Notes: generated by a model not told the origin, from the sequence alone. DNA of 23,938 nt from JBGPJM01 sp041485385 (GCA_041485385.1 JBGPJM010000054.1:1-23938); one strand, 5' to 3'; shown: positions 8,001-14,907, numbered from the stretch's first letter. Made by a program: numbers and translations.

Positions 8001-8513
8001 CTCATGCCCGTGGTCGGCGACTCGGCCGTGGGCTTCGACCCCACCGTCGCCGTCGCCTCCGAGGGCGTCACGATGCTGTGCGAGGGCGTGATCTCCTCCG
8101 ACCGGCGGTACGTGACGCTCAACATCGACGCAGGCGTGGGACGCATCGACGGGTTCGCCCAGCAGCCGGTCACGGCGGTGGCGGGCGGCCAGCTCGTCAA
8201 CTCGGCCGACACCCAGTCGTTCATCCAGCTCCCGACGATCACGGTCACCCGCGTCCGTACCACCGTCACGGTTCCGGACGAGGGGACCGTCCTGCTGGGC
8301 GGCCAGCGGCTCATTACCGAGCTAGAGATCGAGACCGGCGTCCCCGTGCTGTCCAAGATCCCCATCATCAACCGTTTCTTCACGAACCGGATCGAGAGCA
8401 AGGAGGAGCAGACCCTGCTCATCCTGGTCAAGCCGACGGTACTGATCCAGGCCGAGCAGGAGGAGAAGTCCTTCCCGGGCCTGCAGGACCAGCTCCAGAC
8501 CGGGCTCCGCTGA
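5076..8513 (+). CDS. Large secretin-domain outer-membrane protein (GspD/PilQ superfamily)
   Basis: This 1145-residue protein carries a signal peptide (about 1-32, ending GALAQ), a helical TPR-like region (about 45-240), a Pro/Ala/Gln-rich linker (about 255-285), a second long helical and coiled-coil region (about 290-530), an N0/STN-like domain (about 584-650), a further N-domain ending in NGSLIIRNTPRSHREI (about 768), and a C-terminal secretin core. The core includes QLTAPRLTFTNGQTANIFV (about 947) and VPDEGTVLLGGQR (about 1066) followed by PVLSKIPIINRFF, the classic secretin signature. Secretins form multimeric outer-membrane channels for type II secretion or type IV pili. It is much longer than the usual 650-750 residues because of its N-terminal helical half. 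No other secretion genes are adjacent. ATG 5076 follows a GGAGAT Shine-Dalgarno sequence at 7 nt. The domain assignment is firm; the partner system is unknown. Confidence 0.9.
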   Translation: MPTQRNCGTTRLAVAAALALVPVMVSPGALAQSAGTAEGVSGTAEGAGGLIQPTGPVAATVARARGLYVAGRLVEAKSVLADLLKSPDLQSADPKDKGDALSLLKSIDQRLQTADRFDVSLQKAQLALQNGDIRQAERHVQAVLAQRGVSPAQRATAQALQTSIQQRKDDLGPLVKTSLEQAVAEFEAGRYGAAKASLVTVSRSGVELTPDETRTMERYQLRIDDLERAQGRPFEAEAGLAMVQPGTVRRTDEPAPKPAQPAEQPKPGAQPPTAPAPAAGQPSQDDVIQAAMRAEAQRLYTQADEDFRETRFNSAIEKYTLLLGAYRQYLSAEQATQAQSQLAEAKVRMNQPALREGEIKNQQLVRQRAKAEYDNQMEQAQAALAAGDTGRARDLSARARLTISSARNVFNEQENTDFVAKIEDLNRNIEKKEREIQQRETERITRDLASRATEAERIRMNEKDRRINESIDRVRALQQEQKYAEALQVVDQILFLDPRNPSGLLLRDVLQDIEMYEDYWTIQRNKQYGHVKQRLDNERATVPPLSMMEYPNDWPAKSFTRGEQSAFAESPEDRRVLAELDSRKIDVNFNNNSFADVVAFVQSISQLNLDVDWDSLGAIGIQKDAPVTLHLSTPVAVRVVLDRVLQKISTDQFSRAGWAVNNGILLVASEESLRKNTTLVLYDITDLLLDIQNYTQVPEIDLQGLLQQSQSVGGGRSPFKDDQQSAKEKDRPTRQEKIDKIREILQTNVDPEGWTDNGGETGAIQELNGSLIIRNTPRSHREISGLLSKLREIRSMQINVETKFLLVNQNWFEQIGFDVDLVLNANNNQVRAARAVDPTFQPSDFFNFNSPGPGGSRGLQRSASSGGRSNNGTAAPTFTSVGVVNPRPWSPLGAFQDSLGLTNSLVEGDFATAIVGASPALGISGQFLDDIQVDFLIQATQADKRTVQLTAPRLTFTNGQTANIFVVTQQAFVSDLMPVVGDSAVGFDPTVAVASEGVTMLCEGVISSDRRYVTLNIDAGVGRIDGFAQQPVTAVAGGQLVNSADTQSFIQLPTITVTRVRTTVTVPDEGTVLLGGQRLITELEIETGVPVLSKIPIINRFFTNRIESKEEQTLLILVKPTVLIQAEQEEKSFPGLQDQLQTGLR

Positions 8514-8544
8514 AGTCCCGCGGGGTTCCTCGCGTCAACCACAC

Positions 8545-8573
8545 GGGCCTCCCGCCGGGGGGCCCTGTTTGTT
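8545..8573 (+). terminator. Intrinsic terminator after the secretin gene
   Basis: A 9-bp stem (8545-8553 with 8557-8565, one G-T pair) closes on a 3-nt loop and is followed by TGTTTGTT. It lies 32 nt after the secretin stop, so the STAS gene downstream is a separate transcription unit. Confidence 0.8.
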
Positions 8574-8607
8574 CCCGCCCCGGGCTCACGCTCGCCGGTC
8601 AGGCCGG

Positions 8608-8613
8608 TATAGT
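8608..8613 (+). promoter_or_regulatory. Candidate -10 element of the STAS/kinase pair
   Basis: TATAGT lies just after the terminator and 37 nt before the ATG at 8651. The -35 region is weak. An AAGGAG Shine-Dalgarno sequence lies 8 nt before the ATG. Confidence 0.5.
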
Positions 8614-8650
8614 GTTGGCGTTCTCCGTGGCCCCAGAAGGAGCGTTGTCG

Positions 8651-9010
8651 ATGCCCACCAGCGGTTCCCGCCTGCGTGTCAAGCGTGAGGGCGACATCAC
8701 CCAGGTCGAGTTCGTCGATCGGAACATCCTCGACGAGGCGAACATCCAGCAGATCGGGGATGAGATCTCCGACATTATCGAGGCGGATGCGGGCCCGAAG
8801 CTCCTGATCAGCTTCTCCAATGTCGACCATCTCTCCTCGGCCGCCCTGGGCACGCTGATTACGATCAACAACAAGGTCAAGAACAAAGGGGGCAAGCTCC
8901 GGCTTGCCAATATCGACCCGCAGATCTACGAGGTCTTCAAGATCACCAAGCTGGACAAGCTCTTCCAGATCCACGACAGCACCGAACGCGCCATGGCGAG
9001 CTTCCGTTGA
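8651..9010 (+). CDS. STAS-domain anti-sigma factor antagonist (SpoIIAA/RsbV type)
   Basis: This 119-residue protein is a single STAS domain of the usual length. The signature DHLSSAALGTLI (59-70) aligns with the phosphorylation loop of SpoIIAA and RsbV; Ser63, or Ser62 next to it, sits where the phosphorylated serine is. In partner switching the unphosphorylated protein binds the kinase/anti-sigma factor and frees its target; phosphorylation by the kinase reverses this. The gene encoding a matching kinase starts 93 nt downstream. The open frame extends far upstream, but the ATG at 8651 is clearly the start: it has an AAGGAG site and a TATAGT promoter element, and the extension would run back through the terminator into the secretin gene. 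No sigma-B-type gene is nearby, so the output could be a sigma factor elsewhere or a non-sigma target. Confidence 0.9.
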   Translation: MPTSGSRLRVKREGDITQVEFVDRNILDEANIQQIGDEISDIIEADAGPKLLISFSNVDHLSSAALGTLITINNKVKNKGGKLRLANIDPQIYEVFKITKLDKLFQIHDSTERAMASFR

Positions 9011-9102
9011 GCCGCCCGGCGCTCGCCGCCGGCGGCCCGCCCGCCGGCACATATGGACCCGGGCGGTGACGACCCCGCCCCACGGGGGGACGATGCTCCA
9101 AC

Positions 9103-9558
9103 ATGCCCGTGCGCACGATGCACAGCCCCGATCCTCCACAGCTGGATGCCGCGACGTTGCTCATCCCCAACCGCCGGGACGAGATCGACCGCGCCCAGGC
9201 CCGCCTGCTGTCGGCGCTCGAGCGGCACGGCTACAACGATTCGGCCCGCTTCGCCGTCCGGCTGGCGCTCGAGGAGGCGCTCAGCAACGCATTCAACCAC
9301 GGCCACAAGAACCTCCCCGACCATGTTCCCGTGCGCCTGGAGTTCAGCGTCGGGTGCGGCGAGGTGTCCCTCTCTATCGAGGACCAGGGTCCGGGCTTCC
9401 AGCCCGAAAAGGTCCCAGACCCGACGCTGGACGAGAACCTGGAGCTCCCCACGGGCCGGGGGCTGCTCTTGATCCGGGCGTACATGACCAGGGTGGAGTT
9501 CTCGCCTCGCGGCAACGCGGTCCGCATGGTCTACCAGCCGCCGGGGCAGGTGGTCTGA
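9103..9558 (+). CDS. RsbW/SpoIIAB-type serine kinase (HATPase_c_2)
   Basis: This 151-residue protein is a stand-alone GHKL ATPase domain. The N box is EEALSNAFNHGHK (57-69, Asn62 for Mg), the G1 box is EDQGPGF (93-99) and the G2 region is GRGLLLIRAYM (118-128). Proteins of this family phosphorylate a STAS partner on serine and often also hold a sigma factor. The STAS gene lies immediately upstream, so the two form a partner-switching module. The start is ATG 9103 or the in-frame ATG at 9118; neither has a strong Shine-Dalgarno sequence. The N-terminal 15 residues are not conserved in character, so the shorter form is possible. There is no transmembrane or sensor domain, so upstream control must come from elsewhere, for example a PP2C phosphatase not in this window. 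Confidence 0.88.
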   Translation: MPVRTMHSPDPPQLDAATLLIPNRRDEIDRAQARLLSALERHGYNDSARFAVRLALEEALSNAFNHGHKNLPDHVPVRLEFSVGCGEVSLSIEDQGPGFQPEKVPDPTLDENLELPTGRGLLLIRAYMTRVEFSPRGNAVRMVYQPPGQVV

Positions 9559-9624
9559 GCGTTGGTTTCCTTGCGGAGAACGTCGCCCCCAAGACGGCGG
9601 AATGGTCCGATTTGTCATCCAGGC

Positions 9625-9630
9625 TATAAT
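9625..9630 (+). promoter_or_regulatory. Consensus -10 (TATAAT) of the isc genes
   Basis: A perfect TATAAT occurs in a short AT-rich island. The -35 region has no good match, which suits an activated or repressed promoter. Predicted start near 9637, giving a leader of about 80 nt to the iscS ATG. Confidence 0.6.
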
Positions 9631-9634
9631 GGAA

Positions 9635-9649
9635 TGATTCTAATAATCA
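9635..9649 (+). promoter_or_regulatory. Fur-like inverted repeat over the predicted isc transcription start
   Basis: TGATTCTAATAATCA contains TGATT and AATCA as inverted arms 5 nt apart. It matches the 7-1-7 Fur consensus TGATAATnATTATCA at 11 of 14 defined positions. It overlaps the predicted +1, a position suited to repression. It could instead bind an Rrf2/IscR-type regulator. Confidence 0.4.
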
Positions 9650-9716
9650 ATACGTCTTTGTCCGTTGATGCAGTTCGGTACAGTTGATCACCCGTCGGCT
9701 GAGAAGGCGAGGCACC

Positions 9717-10961
9717 ATGGCACTGAAGTTCCCCATCTACTTCGATCACGCCGCGACCACGCCGTGCGACCCTCGGGTCGTCGAGACAATGCTGCCGTAT
9801 TTCACGCAGAAGTTCGGCAACACCGGCAGCCGCAACCACTCCTTCGGCTGGGAAGCCGAGGCGGGCGTGGACTTGGCACGCGAGCAGGTGGCCGCCCTGA
9901 TCGGCGCCAACGAGAAGGAGATCATCTTCACCTCCGGCTCGACGGAGTCCAACAACCTGGCGATCAAGGGTGCCGCGTACATGTACGAGAAGGCCCCGGC
10001 CGGCTCGGCGCCGGGGACGCGCGGGCACATCATCTCGGCGATGCACGAGCACAAGGCGGTGCTCGACCCGTGCAAGCGCCTGCAGAAGGAGGGGTTCGAG
10101 GTCACGTTCCTGGAGCCGCCGCGCGACGGCGTGATCACGGCCGACATGGTCCGCGGGGCGATCCGGCCCGACACGATCCTCGTGACGATCATGTGGGCCA
10201 ACAACGAGATCGGGACGATCAACGAGGTGCCGCAGATCGGCGCGCTGTGCCACGAAAGGGAGATCATCTTCCACACCGACGCGACGCAGTGGGCGGGAAA
10301 GATGCCGGTGGACGTGGAGCGGGACAGCATCGACCTGCTGTCGTTGTCAGGGCACAAGATCTACGGCCCCAAGGGGGCGGGTGCGCTGTACATCCGCCGG
10401 CGCAAGCCGCGGGTGCGCCTGGTGTCGCTGCAGGACGGCGGCGGGCAGGAGCGTGGCTACCGCTCGGGGACGCTGAACACCACGGGGATCGTGGGGCTGG
10501 GCAAGGCGTGCGAGATCGCGCGGCAGGAGATGGACCGCGACGCGGACCGGCTCTTCCGCCTCCGGAGGAAGCTGGAGGAGACGATCACCGGCCAGCTCGA
10601 CAGCACGGCGATCAACGGCCACCGCGACCGCCGGCTGCCGCACATCACGAACATCTCCTTCGGCTTCGTCGAGGGGGAGTCGCTGATGATGGCCTGCAAG
10701 GAGATCGCCTGCTCGTCCGGGTCGGCGTGCACCTCGGCCTCGCTGGAGCCGAGCTACGTGCTCAAGTCGCTGGGCGTGGGGGACGACCTGGCGCACTCGT
10801 CGCTGCGGCTGTCCCTGGGCAAATGGACGAGCGAAGAAGAGGTGGACTACGCGGCGGGGGCGATCGTCAAGGCGGTGCGGAAGCTGCGGGAGTTGAGCCC
10901 GCTGTACGACATGCACAAGGAAGGCATCGATCTGAGCAAGGTGGAGTGGGCCCACCACTAG
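9717..10961 (+). CDS. iscS: Cysteine desulfurase IscS
   Basis: The 414-residue PLP enzyme takes sulfur from cysteine as a persulfide and passes it to IscU and other acceptors. Visible signatures are HAATTPCD (11-18), GSTESNNLA (74-82), HEHKAV with the PLP-stacking His112, DATQWAGK (188-195), SGHKIYGPKG with PLP Lys214, and the mobile loop SSGSACTSASLEPSYVLKSLG with catalytic Cys338. The C-terminus IDLSKVEWAHH is nearly the same as the E. coli IscS tail, so this is a class I IscS rather than SufS or NifS. ATG 9717 is preferred over an upstream TTG at 9684 because the family starts at about MxLPIYLDHAAT and a GA-rich stretch precedes the ATG. iscU follows after 43 nt. No iscR, hscA, hscB or fdx gene is in the cluster. 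Confidence 0.95.
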   Translation: MALKFPIYFDHAATTPCDPRVVETMLPYFTQKFGNTGSRNHSFGWEAEAGVDLAREQVAALIGANEKEIIFTSGSTESNNLAIKGAAYMYEKAPAGSAPGTRGHIISAMHEHKAVLDPCKRLQKEGFEVTFLEPPRDGVITADMVRGAIRPDTILVTIMWANNEIGTINEVPQIGALCHEREIIFHTDATQWAGKMPVDVERDSIDLLSLSGHKIYGPKGAGALYIRRRKPRVRLVSLQDGGGQERGYRSGTLNTTGIVGLGKACEIARQEMDRDADRLFRLRRKLEETITGQLDSTAINGHRDRRLPHITNISFGFVEGESLMMACKEIACSSGSACTSASLEPSYVLKSLGVGDDLAHSSLRLSLGKWTSEEEVDYAAGAIVKAVRKLRELSPLYDMHKEGIDLSKVEWAHH

Positions 10962-11004
10962 AGTCGCTTGGAGATTTCGACCGTTTACGACCTGGAGATT
11001 CCGG

Positions 11005-11439
11005 ATGGCATACGGCCAGAAAATCATCGACCACTACGAGCACCCGCGCAACGTCGGCAACTTCGGCACGCAGGCCGAGGTCAAGACCCGCGCGGACATC
11101 GGCGTGGGACTTGTCGGCGCGCCCGAATGCGGCGACGTCATGCAGCTGCAGATCAAGGTCAACCAGGAGACGGGCATCATCGAAGACGCCCGGTTCAAGT
11201 GCTTCGGATGCGGCTCGGCGATCGCTTCGAGCTCCCTCGCCACCGAGTGGCTCAAGGGCAGGTCCGTCGACGAGGGCCTGGCCATCAAGAACACGCAGAT
11301 CGTTGAGGAGCTCAGCCTCCCGCCGGTGAAGATCCACTGCTCGGTGCTCGCCGAGGACGCAATCCGGGCGGCGATCGCCGATTACAAGCAGAAGAACGGC
11401 GTCCCCGATCAGGCCGGCGCCCCGGCCCGGACCCACTGA
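11005..11439 (+). CDS. iscU: Fe-S cluster scaffold protein IscU
   Basis: The 144-residue scaffold assembles [2Fe-2S] clusters from sulfur given by IscS. The three ligand cysteines and helper residues are present: Cys42 and Asp44 in APECGDVM, Cys69 in FGCGSAIASSS, and His111-Cys112 in IHCSVLAEDAI. The sequence is strikingly close to E. coli IscU, including LPPVK (105-109), the motif bound by the HscA chaperone. Two differences stand out: an extra Cys66 three residues before Cys69, and a 16-residue Ala/Pro-rich tail. ATG 11005 has a GGAG site about 9 nt upstream. It lies 43 nt after iscS and is almost certainly co-transcribed with it. Confidence 0.95.
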   Translation: MAYGQKIIDHYEHPRNVGNFGTQAEVKTRADIGVGLVGAPECGDVMQLQIKVNQETGIIEDARFKCFGCGSAIASSSLATEWLKGRSVDEGLAIKNTQIVEELSLPPVKIHCSVLAEDAIRAAIADYKQKNGVPDQAGAPARTH

Positions 11440-11460
11440 ACGCACGGCGACGCGCGGGCG

Positions 11461-11466
11461 TATAGT
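11461..11466 (+). promoter_or_regulatory. Candidate -10 element for the A-type carrier gene
   Basis: TATAGT lies 21 nt after the iscU stop and 55 nt before the ATG at 11522. It suggests the third gene can be transcribed separately from iscSU. No strong -35 is seen; CTGAAC lies upstream at a 19-nt spacing. Confidence 0.4.
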
Positions 11467-11474
11467 CGAGCACA

Positions 11475-11498
11475 GGGGCGGCAGGGAAACGCCGCCCC
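11475..11498 (+). promoter_or_regulatory. 8-bp GC hairpin at the predicted 5' end of the A-type carrier mRNA
   Basis: GGGGCGGC (11475-11482) pairs fully with GCCGCCCC (11491-11498) across an 8-nt loop. It begins about 2 nt after the predicted transcription start (11473). No T-run follows, so it is not an intrinsic terminator. Confidence 0.6.
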
Positions 11499-11521
11499 GT
11501 AACGGTTGAGGAGCTTGACGG

Positions 11522-11851
11522 ATGATTACTCTCAGCGAGACCGCCGCCCGCGAGATCAGGACCATCGCCGAACAACAAGAGCTGGACTTGGCGAAGGTGC
11601 GCCTGCGGGTTGGCATCAAGGGCGGGGGCTGCTCGGGGTTCTCCTACCTGCTGGACCTGACGGAGACGCAGAAGGAGACCGACGAGGCCTTCGAGCAGCA
11701 CGGCATTACTGTCGTCTGCGATCCCAAGAGCCTGCTCTACCTGGGCGGCACCACGATCGATTTCCGCGACGAGCTCGCCGGTCGGGGATTCGTCTTTCAG
11801 AACCCGAACGCAACCACAACGTGCGGCTGCGGATCCAGCTTCGCTGTCTGA
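11522..11851 (+). CDS. A-type Fe-S carrier (IscA/ErpA/HesB family)
   Basis: The 109-residue protein carries or transfers Fe-S clusters to target enzymes. The three family cysteines are present: Cys37 in GGGCSGFSY, and Cys101 and Cys103 in CGCGSSF near the end. Length matches IscA and ErpA (107-114). It cannot be assigned to IscA, ErpA or SufA from motifs alone, though its place after iscSU favours an IscA-like role. ATG 11522 follows a GAGGAG site at 9 nt. Between iscU and this gene are a TATAGT -10-like element and a strong hairpin, so it probably has its own promoter in addition to any read-through from iscS. Confidence 0.93.
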   Translation: MITLSETAAREIRTIAEQQELDLAKVRLRVGIKGGGCSGFSYLLDLTETQKETDEAFEQHGITVVCDPKSLLYLGGTTIDFRDELAGRGFVFQNPNATTTCGCGSSFAV

Positions 11852-11935
11852 TCTAGGTGGGTGTCCGATCCAAAGCGACAGTGATCCCTCGTCCTCGTAT
11901 CCGGGGTGGGGCGGCATCATTTGGGCAGTCAACAC

Positions 11936-11965
11936 TTGCCTCTACAGGCCCGACCCTGTTAAGCT
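11936..11965 (+). promoter_or_regulatory. Weak promoter candidate for the ACT-domain gene
   Basis: TTGCCT (11936-11941) and TAAGCT (11960-11965) are 18 nt apart, about 135 nt before the ATG at 12101. Both boxes are imperfect. Nothing else recognisable is in the 249-bp gap. Confidence 0.3.
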
Positions 11966-12100
11966 GAGGGATCTGGCGGAGACGGCCGGAACGACGCAAT
12001 GCAGGTGCCCGTCACCAAGGATCGCGCTGGTCTTGTCCTGACGGATACCGGGGCGACCAAAAAGAGGGGCAGGCTCCGTGTGGCCTAGGGAAGGGCGAGC

Positions 12101-12583
12101 ATGAGTCAAGCATCGTCGCCGATGGAAACCTCGCAAGGGTACGCACCGCCGAGCGTTACACAGTTCAGTGTTTTCCTTGACAACCGTGTCGGGAAGCTGC
12201 ACGAGCTCCTGCGCGCCTTCGACCACGCGACGGTGCAGATCTGCGCGTTCAGCGTGCACGACGCCAGCGACTACGCGGTGGTGCGCCTGATCACAAGCAA
12301 CGCCGCCGAGACCCGCCTGCTGCTCACCAAGCACCAGCTCGCGTTCACCGAGACCAGCCTGCTGATCGTGGAACTGGGAAAGGGGCACACGCTCGAGCGG
12401 CTCTGCCTGTACCTCCTGGGTGCGGAGCTGAACATCCGGTTCGCCTACCCGTTGATGCTGCGCCCCAACGGAACGCCCACGATCGCGATCTCGATCGACG
12501 ACCCGACCCTGGCCGGCCAGATTCTCCGCCGCAAGGAGTTCCGCCTCTTCGGCGAGGACGACCTGCCTCGCGCGAGCGGCTGA
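12101..12583 (+). CDS. Protein with two probable ACT domains
   Basis: This 160-residue protein seems to be made of two small alpha/beta units. The first (about 20-85) starts FSVFLDNRVGKLHELLRAF, the typical beta strand, turn and helix of an ACT domain. The second (about 88-150) is weaker. ACT domains bind amino acids or other small ligands and regulate enzymes or transcription; stand-alone pairs act as regulatory subunits or sensors. There is no catalytic or DNA-binding domain, and neighbours (Fe-S genes to the left, a convergent protease gene to the right) give no hint of a target. The start is ATG 12101, with an AGGGAAGG stretch nearby; MET at residue 8 is an alternative. Family assignment is fairly sure, function is not. 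Confidence 0.75.
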   Translation: MSQASSPMETSQGYAPPSVTQFSVFLDNRVGKLHELLRAFDHATVQICAFSVHDASDYAVVRLITSNAAETRLLLTKHQLAFTETSLLIVELGKGHTLERLCLYLLGAELNIRFAYPLMLRPNGTPTIAISIDDPTLAGQILRRKEFRLFGEDDLPRASG

Positions 12584-12615
12584 GTCGCCCGGCGTCCGAC
12601 CGCAAGCCCACTTGT

Positions 12616-14082
12616 TCATTCCCGTGCCGAGACGGTGACGTAGCCGGTCTGGTTTGTGCGCGGCCGGTAGATATCGAGCCGGACGCGATCGCGCTTCACA
12701 GCCTGGACGGCGCTGTCGAACTCCTCGGCGGTTCCGACGGCGTTGCCTTGGACGCGGAGGATCACGTCGTCGATCAGCAGGCCGGCCTCCGCCGCGGGGC
12801 CGAGCTGGTCCAACGAGTTGATGATGACGGCCTCGGTGTTGAGCTGCGGGATCGCCTTGGGCGGAAGCGTCTGGACGGTGAGCCCGAAGCGCGGAAGGCC
12901 CTTGCCGCCGGGGAGCATCGACCGACCCTCGGTCGTGTCGACCAGCGTCGTCGAGAGCGCAAGCGGCTTGCCGTCTCGCAGGACGTCGATGCTCGCGTCG
13001 GTTCCGGGGGGCGTGAACGCGATCAGGTTCTTCAGGTGGTTGACGGTATCGGTGGGGTGCCCGTTGAACTTCACGATCACATCGCCCTTCTGAAACCCGG
13101 CGCGGCTCGCCGGACCTCCGGGGACGACGTTCTCGACGATCACGCCCGCACGCCCCGCCCCGCTGTTTCCGCCCACCGCGCCGCCGTCGCCGCTGCGCCA
13201 CTGGCTCATGGTGATCCCCAGCCACCCGCGCTCGACGCGCCCCTTGTTGATGATCATGTCCATCACCGGCCGGGCGATGCCGGTGGGGATGGAGAAACCG
13301 ATGCCGACCGAGCCGCCCGAGCGGGAAGCGATCTGACTGTTGATACCGACGACCTGACCATCAAGGTTGACCAGCGGCCCGCCGGAGTTGCCGGGGTTGA
13401 TGGCGGCGTCGGTCTGGACGAAGTCCTCGAATCGCTCGTCCCGCCCCAGACCGGTATCGGAGGCGTTGCCGGGCCGGAGGCCGGTCCGCCCCTTGGCGGA
13501 GATGATCCCCGCCGTCACGGTGTTGTCGAACTCGCCGAACGGGCTGCCGACCGCCAGGACCCACTCACCGACGTCCAGCTTGTCTGAATCGCCGAACCTG
13601 GCGGGGGTCAGGTTGGCCGCGTCGATCTTCACGACGCCCAGGTCGGTCGCCGGGTCGGCGCCCACCACGCGCCCGTCGAGCTCCCGCCCATCCATGAGCT
13701 TCACCTGTACACGCTCGGCGCCGTCGATCACGTGGTTGTTGGTGAGCACGTAGCCGTCGCCCGTGACGATCACACCCGAGCCCATGCCCGTCGGCGCCAG
13801 CTGCGTCTCGGCGGGCTCGAAGAAGCTCCGTCGCACCGCCACCCGGCTGAGCTGCGTGATGTGCACCACCGACGGCTCGATCGTCTCCGCGGCGTGGTTG
13901 AAGGCCTTGGAGAGCGAACGGGCGACCCGGATCGATTCCTCGATGCTCGGTTCACGCGGCTGCACCGCCGCCTCGCCCGCAGAGGGCGCATCAGGCGGCG
14001 CCGCCAGGGCCAGCGGCCCCGCAAGTGCCACAACCAGGGCGCATCCCGTTCGACGAAGTCCTCGATTTTCGACAATGCTCAT
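12616..14082 (-). CDS. HtrA/DegP-family serine protease with two PDZ domains
   Basis: This envelope protease-chaperone degrades or refolds damaged exported proteins. The 488-residue form has a signal peptide (about 1-28, ending LALAA), a trypsin-like domain with triad His117 (TNNHVID), Asp147 (ATDLGVVKI) and Ser233 (NPGNSGGPL), then PDZ1 (about 275-365, GWLGI) and PDZ2 (about 390-475). Gene symbol is left blank because DegP, DegQ and DegS cannot be told apart by motif, though two PDZ domains exclude DegS. I chose ATG 14082, which has a GGAG site about 10 nt upstream and opens on a good signal peptide. An upstream ATG at 14121, 1 nt after the DinB-like stop, would add 13 residues and suggests coupling. 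The PDZ1 ligand loop contains a Gly-rich insertion. Confidence 0.93.
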   Translation of the reverse strand: MSIVENRGLRRTGCALVVALAGPLALAAPPDAPSAGEAAVQPREPSIEESIRVARSLSKAFNHAAETIEPSVVHITQLSRVAVRRSFFEPAETQLAPTGMGSGVIVTGDGYVLTNNHVIDGAERVQVKLMDGRELDGRVVGADPATDLGVVKIDAANLTPARFGDSDKLDVGEWVLAVGSPFGEFDNTVTAGIISAKGRTGLRPGNASDTGLGRDERFEDFVQTDAAINPGNSGGPLVNLDGQVVGINSQIASRSGGSVGIGFSIPTGIARPVMDMIINKGRVERGWLGITMSQWRSGDGGAVGGNSGAGRAGVIVENVVPGGPASRAGFQKGDVIVKFNGHPTDTVNHLKNLIAFTPPGTDASIDVLRDGKPLALSTTLVDTTEGRSMLPGGKGLPRFGLTVQTLPPKAIPQLNTEAVIINSLDQLGPAAEAGLLIDDVILRVQGNAVGTAEEFDSAVQAVKRDRVRLDIYRPRTNQTGYVTVSARE

Positions 14083-14122
14083 GGACAAAGTTCTCCGGAC
14101 AAAGGCGATTGTTTTCGGCATT

Positions 14123-14710
14123 TCAGCGGTCGGCCCGCAGGAATCGTTCGACCTTGCGGTTCAGGAACCATGCGTGGTGCTCGAGATGGTGCGTCGTCCC
14201 CTCCACCAGCGTTCGGACCGTCTTGGGCCCTCGCTCGGGATGCAACCCGGGCCGGCCCCACTGCTGGGGCGAGAGAGTGTCCAGCCAGCCCGCGGTCCAT
14301 TTCCTCAACGTGTGGACCACGGCGATGAAGGCGCCAATCGGATGCCGCGCCCCGGTACCGGGAATGCCGTAGATGCCGGCATCGACGAACGCATTCTCGT
14401 CCCAGAGGGCAAACACCGGGTTGTCCTCCCCGAGGATCCGCCGGATGCGGTGGATGTAGACGAGCTCGGCGTCTGCCAGGTGCCCGAGCAGCACCCGAGC
14501 CGGCCACCGGCCCACACCCACTTCGGGGAGGAAAGCCGTGTCCAGTTGGGTATCGCTGAGGTCCAGGACCCGCCGGTCGAAGTTCTCCACCCCCACGGAG
14601 AACCGCCGGGTCAGTTCGTTATCGGAGAGGCCCACCAGGGCGTGGGCGTCGGGTTGCGGGGCCCCGGCCGCGGCAACCGGGCCGAGCACCGGGGAAGCGG
14701 GCGTTGGCAT
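14123..14710 (-). CDS. DinB-like metal-binding four-helix protein
   Basis: The 195-residue protein has the layout of the DinB/YfiT superfamily: a helical bundle with a His in the second helix (GHLADAE, His77) and a late HHLEHH cluster (174-179). In this superfamily three histidines bind a divalent metal; members include thiol transferases (bacillithiol, mycothiol) and many of unknown role. The start is ATG 14710, which has a GGAGG site 7 nt upstream; the longer open frame to 14746 lacks such a site. The protease gene follows directly, so they are probably co-transcribed. Substrate unknown. Confidence 0.75.
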   Translation of the reverse strand: MPTPASPVLGPVAAAGAPQPDAHALVGLSDNELTRRFSVGVENFDRRVLDLSDTQLDTAFLPEVGVGRWPARVLLGHLADAELVYIHRIRRILGEDNPVFALWDENAFVDAGIYGIPGTGARHPIGAFIAVVHTLRKWTAGWLDTLSPQQWGRPGLHPERGPKTVRTLVEGTTHHLEHHAWFLNRKVERFLRADR

Positions 14711-14907
14711 CTGGAACCTCCGGTCGGCGAAAAAAGTCGCGGACACGCGTCTTGAGCGAACGAACTTCTCCGCGCCGTGCGTTGTATGTACTGAAGGGTA
14801 TCGCTGGTAGTTCGGTGAGCCACGGTCGCTCCGGAGAACTCGCGAGAGAGGGGACGCGGGCGCGGGATCCGGAAACCGGGGCGCACATACGGAATCTCCT
14901 TCTCCTC

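Noticed and set aside
7310..9139. 609-residue minus-strand frame across the secretin end and the STAS gene
   Set aside because: It runs opposite two well-supported genes and across an intrinsic terminator; no domain is recognisable.
9665..11329. 554-residue plus-strand frame over iscS and iscU
   Set aside because: It is a +1 shadow of iscS; the iscS and iscU frames carry all catalytic residues.
11475..11498. Intrinsic terminator for iscSU
   Set aside because: The stem is strong but the following bases are GTAACGG, with no T-run.
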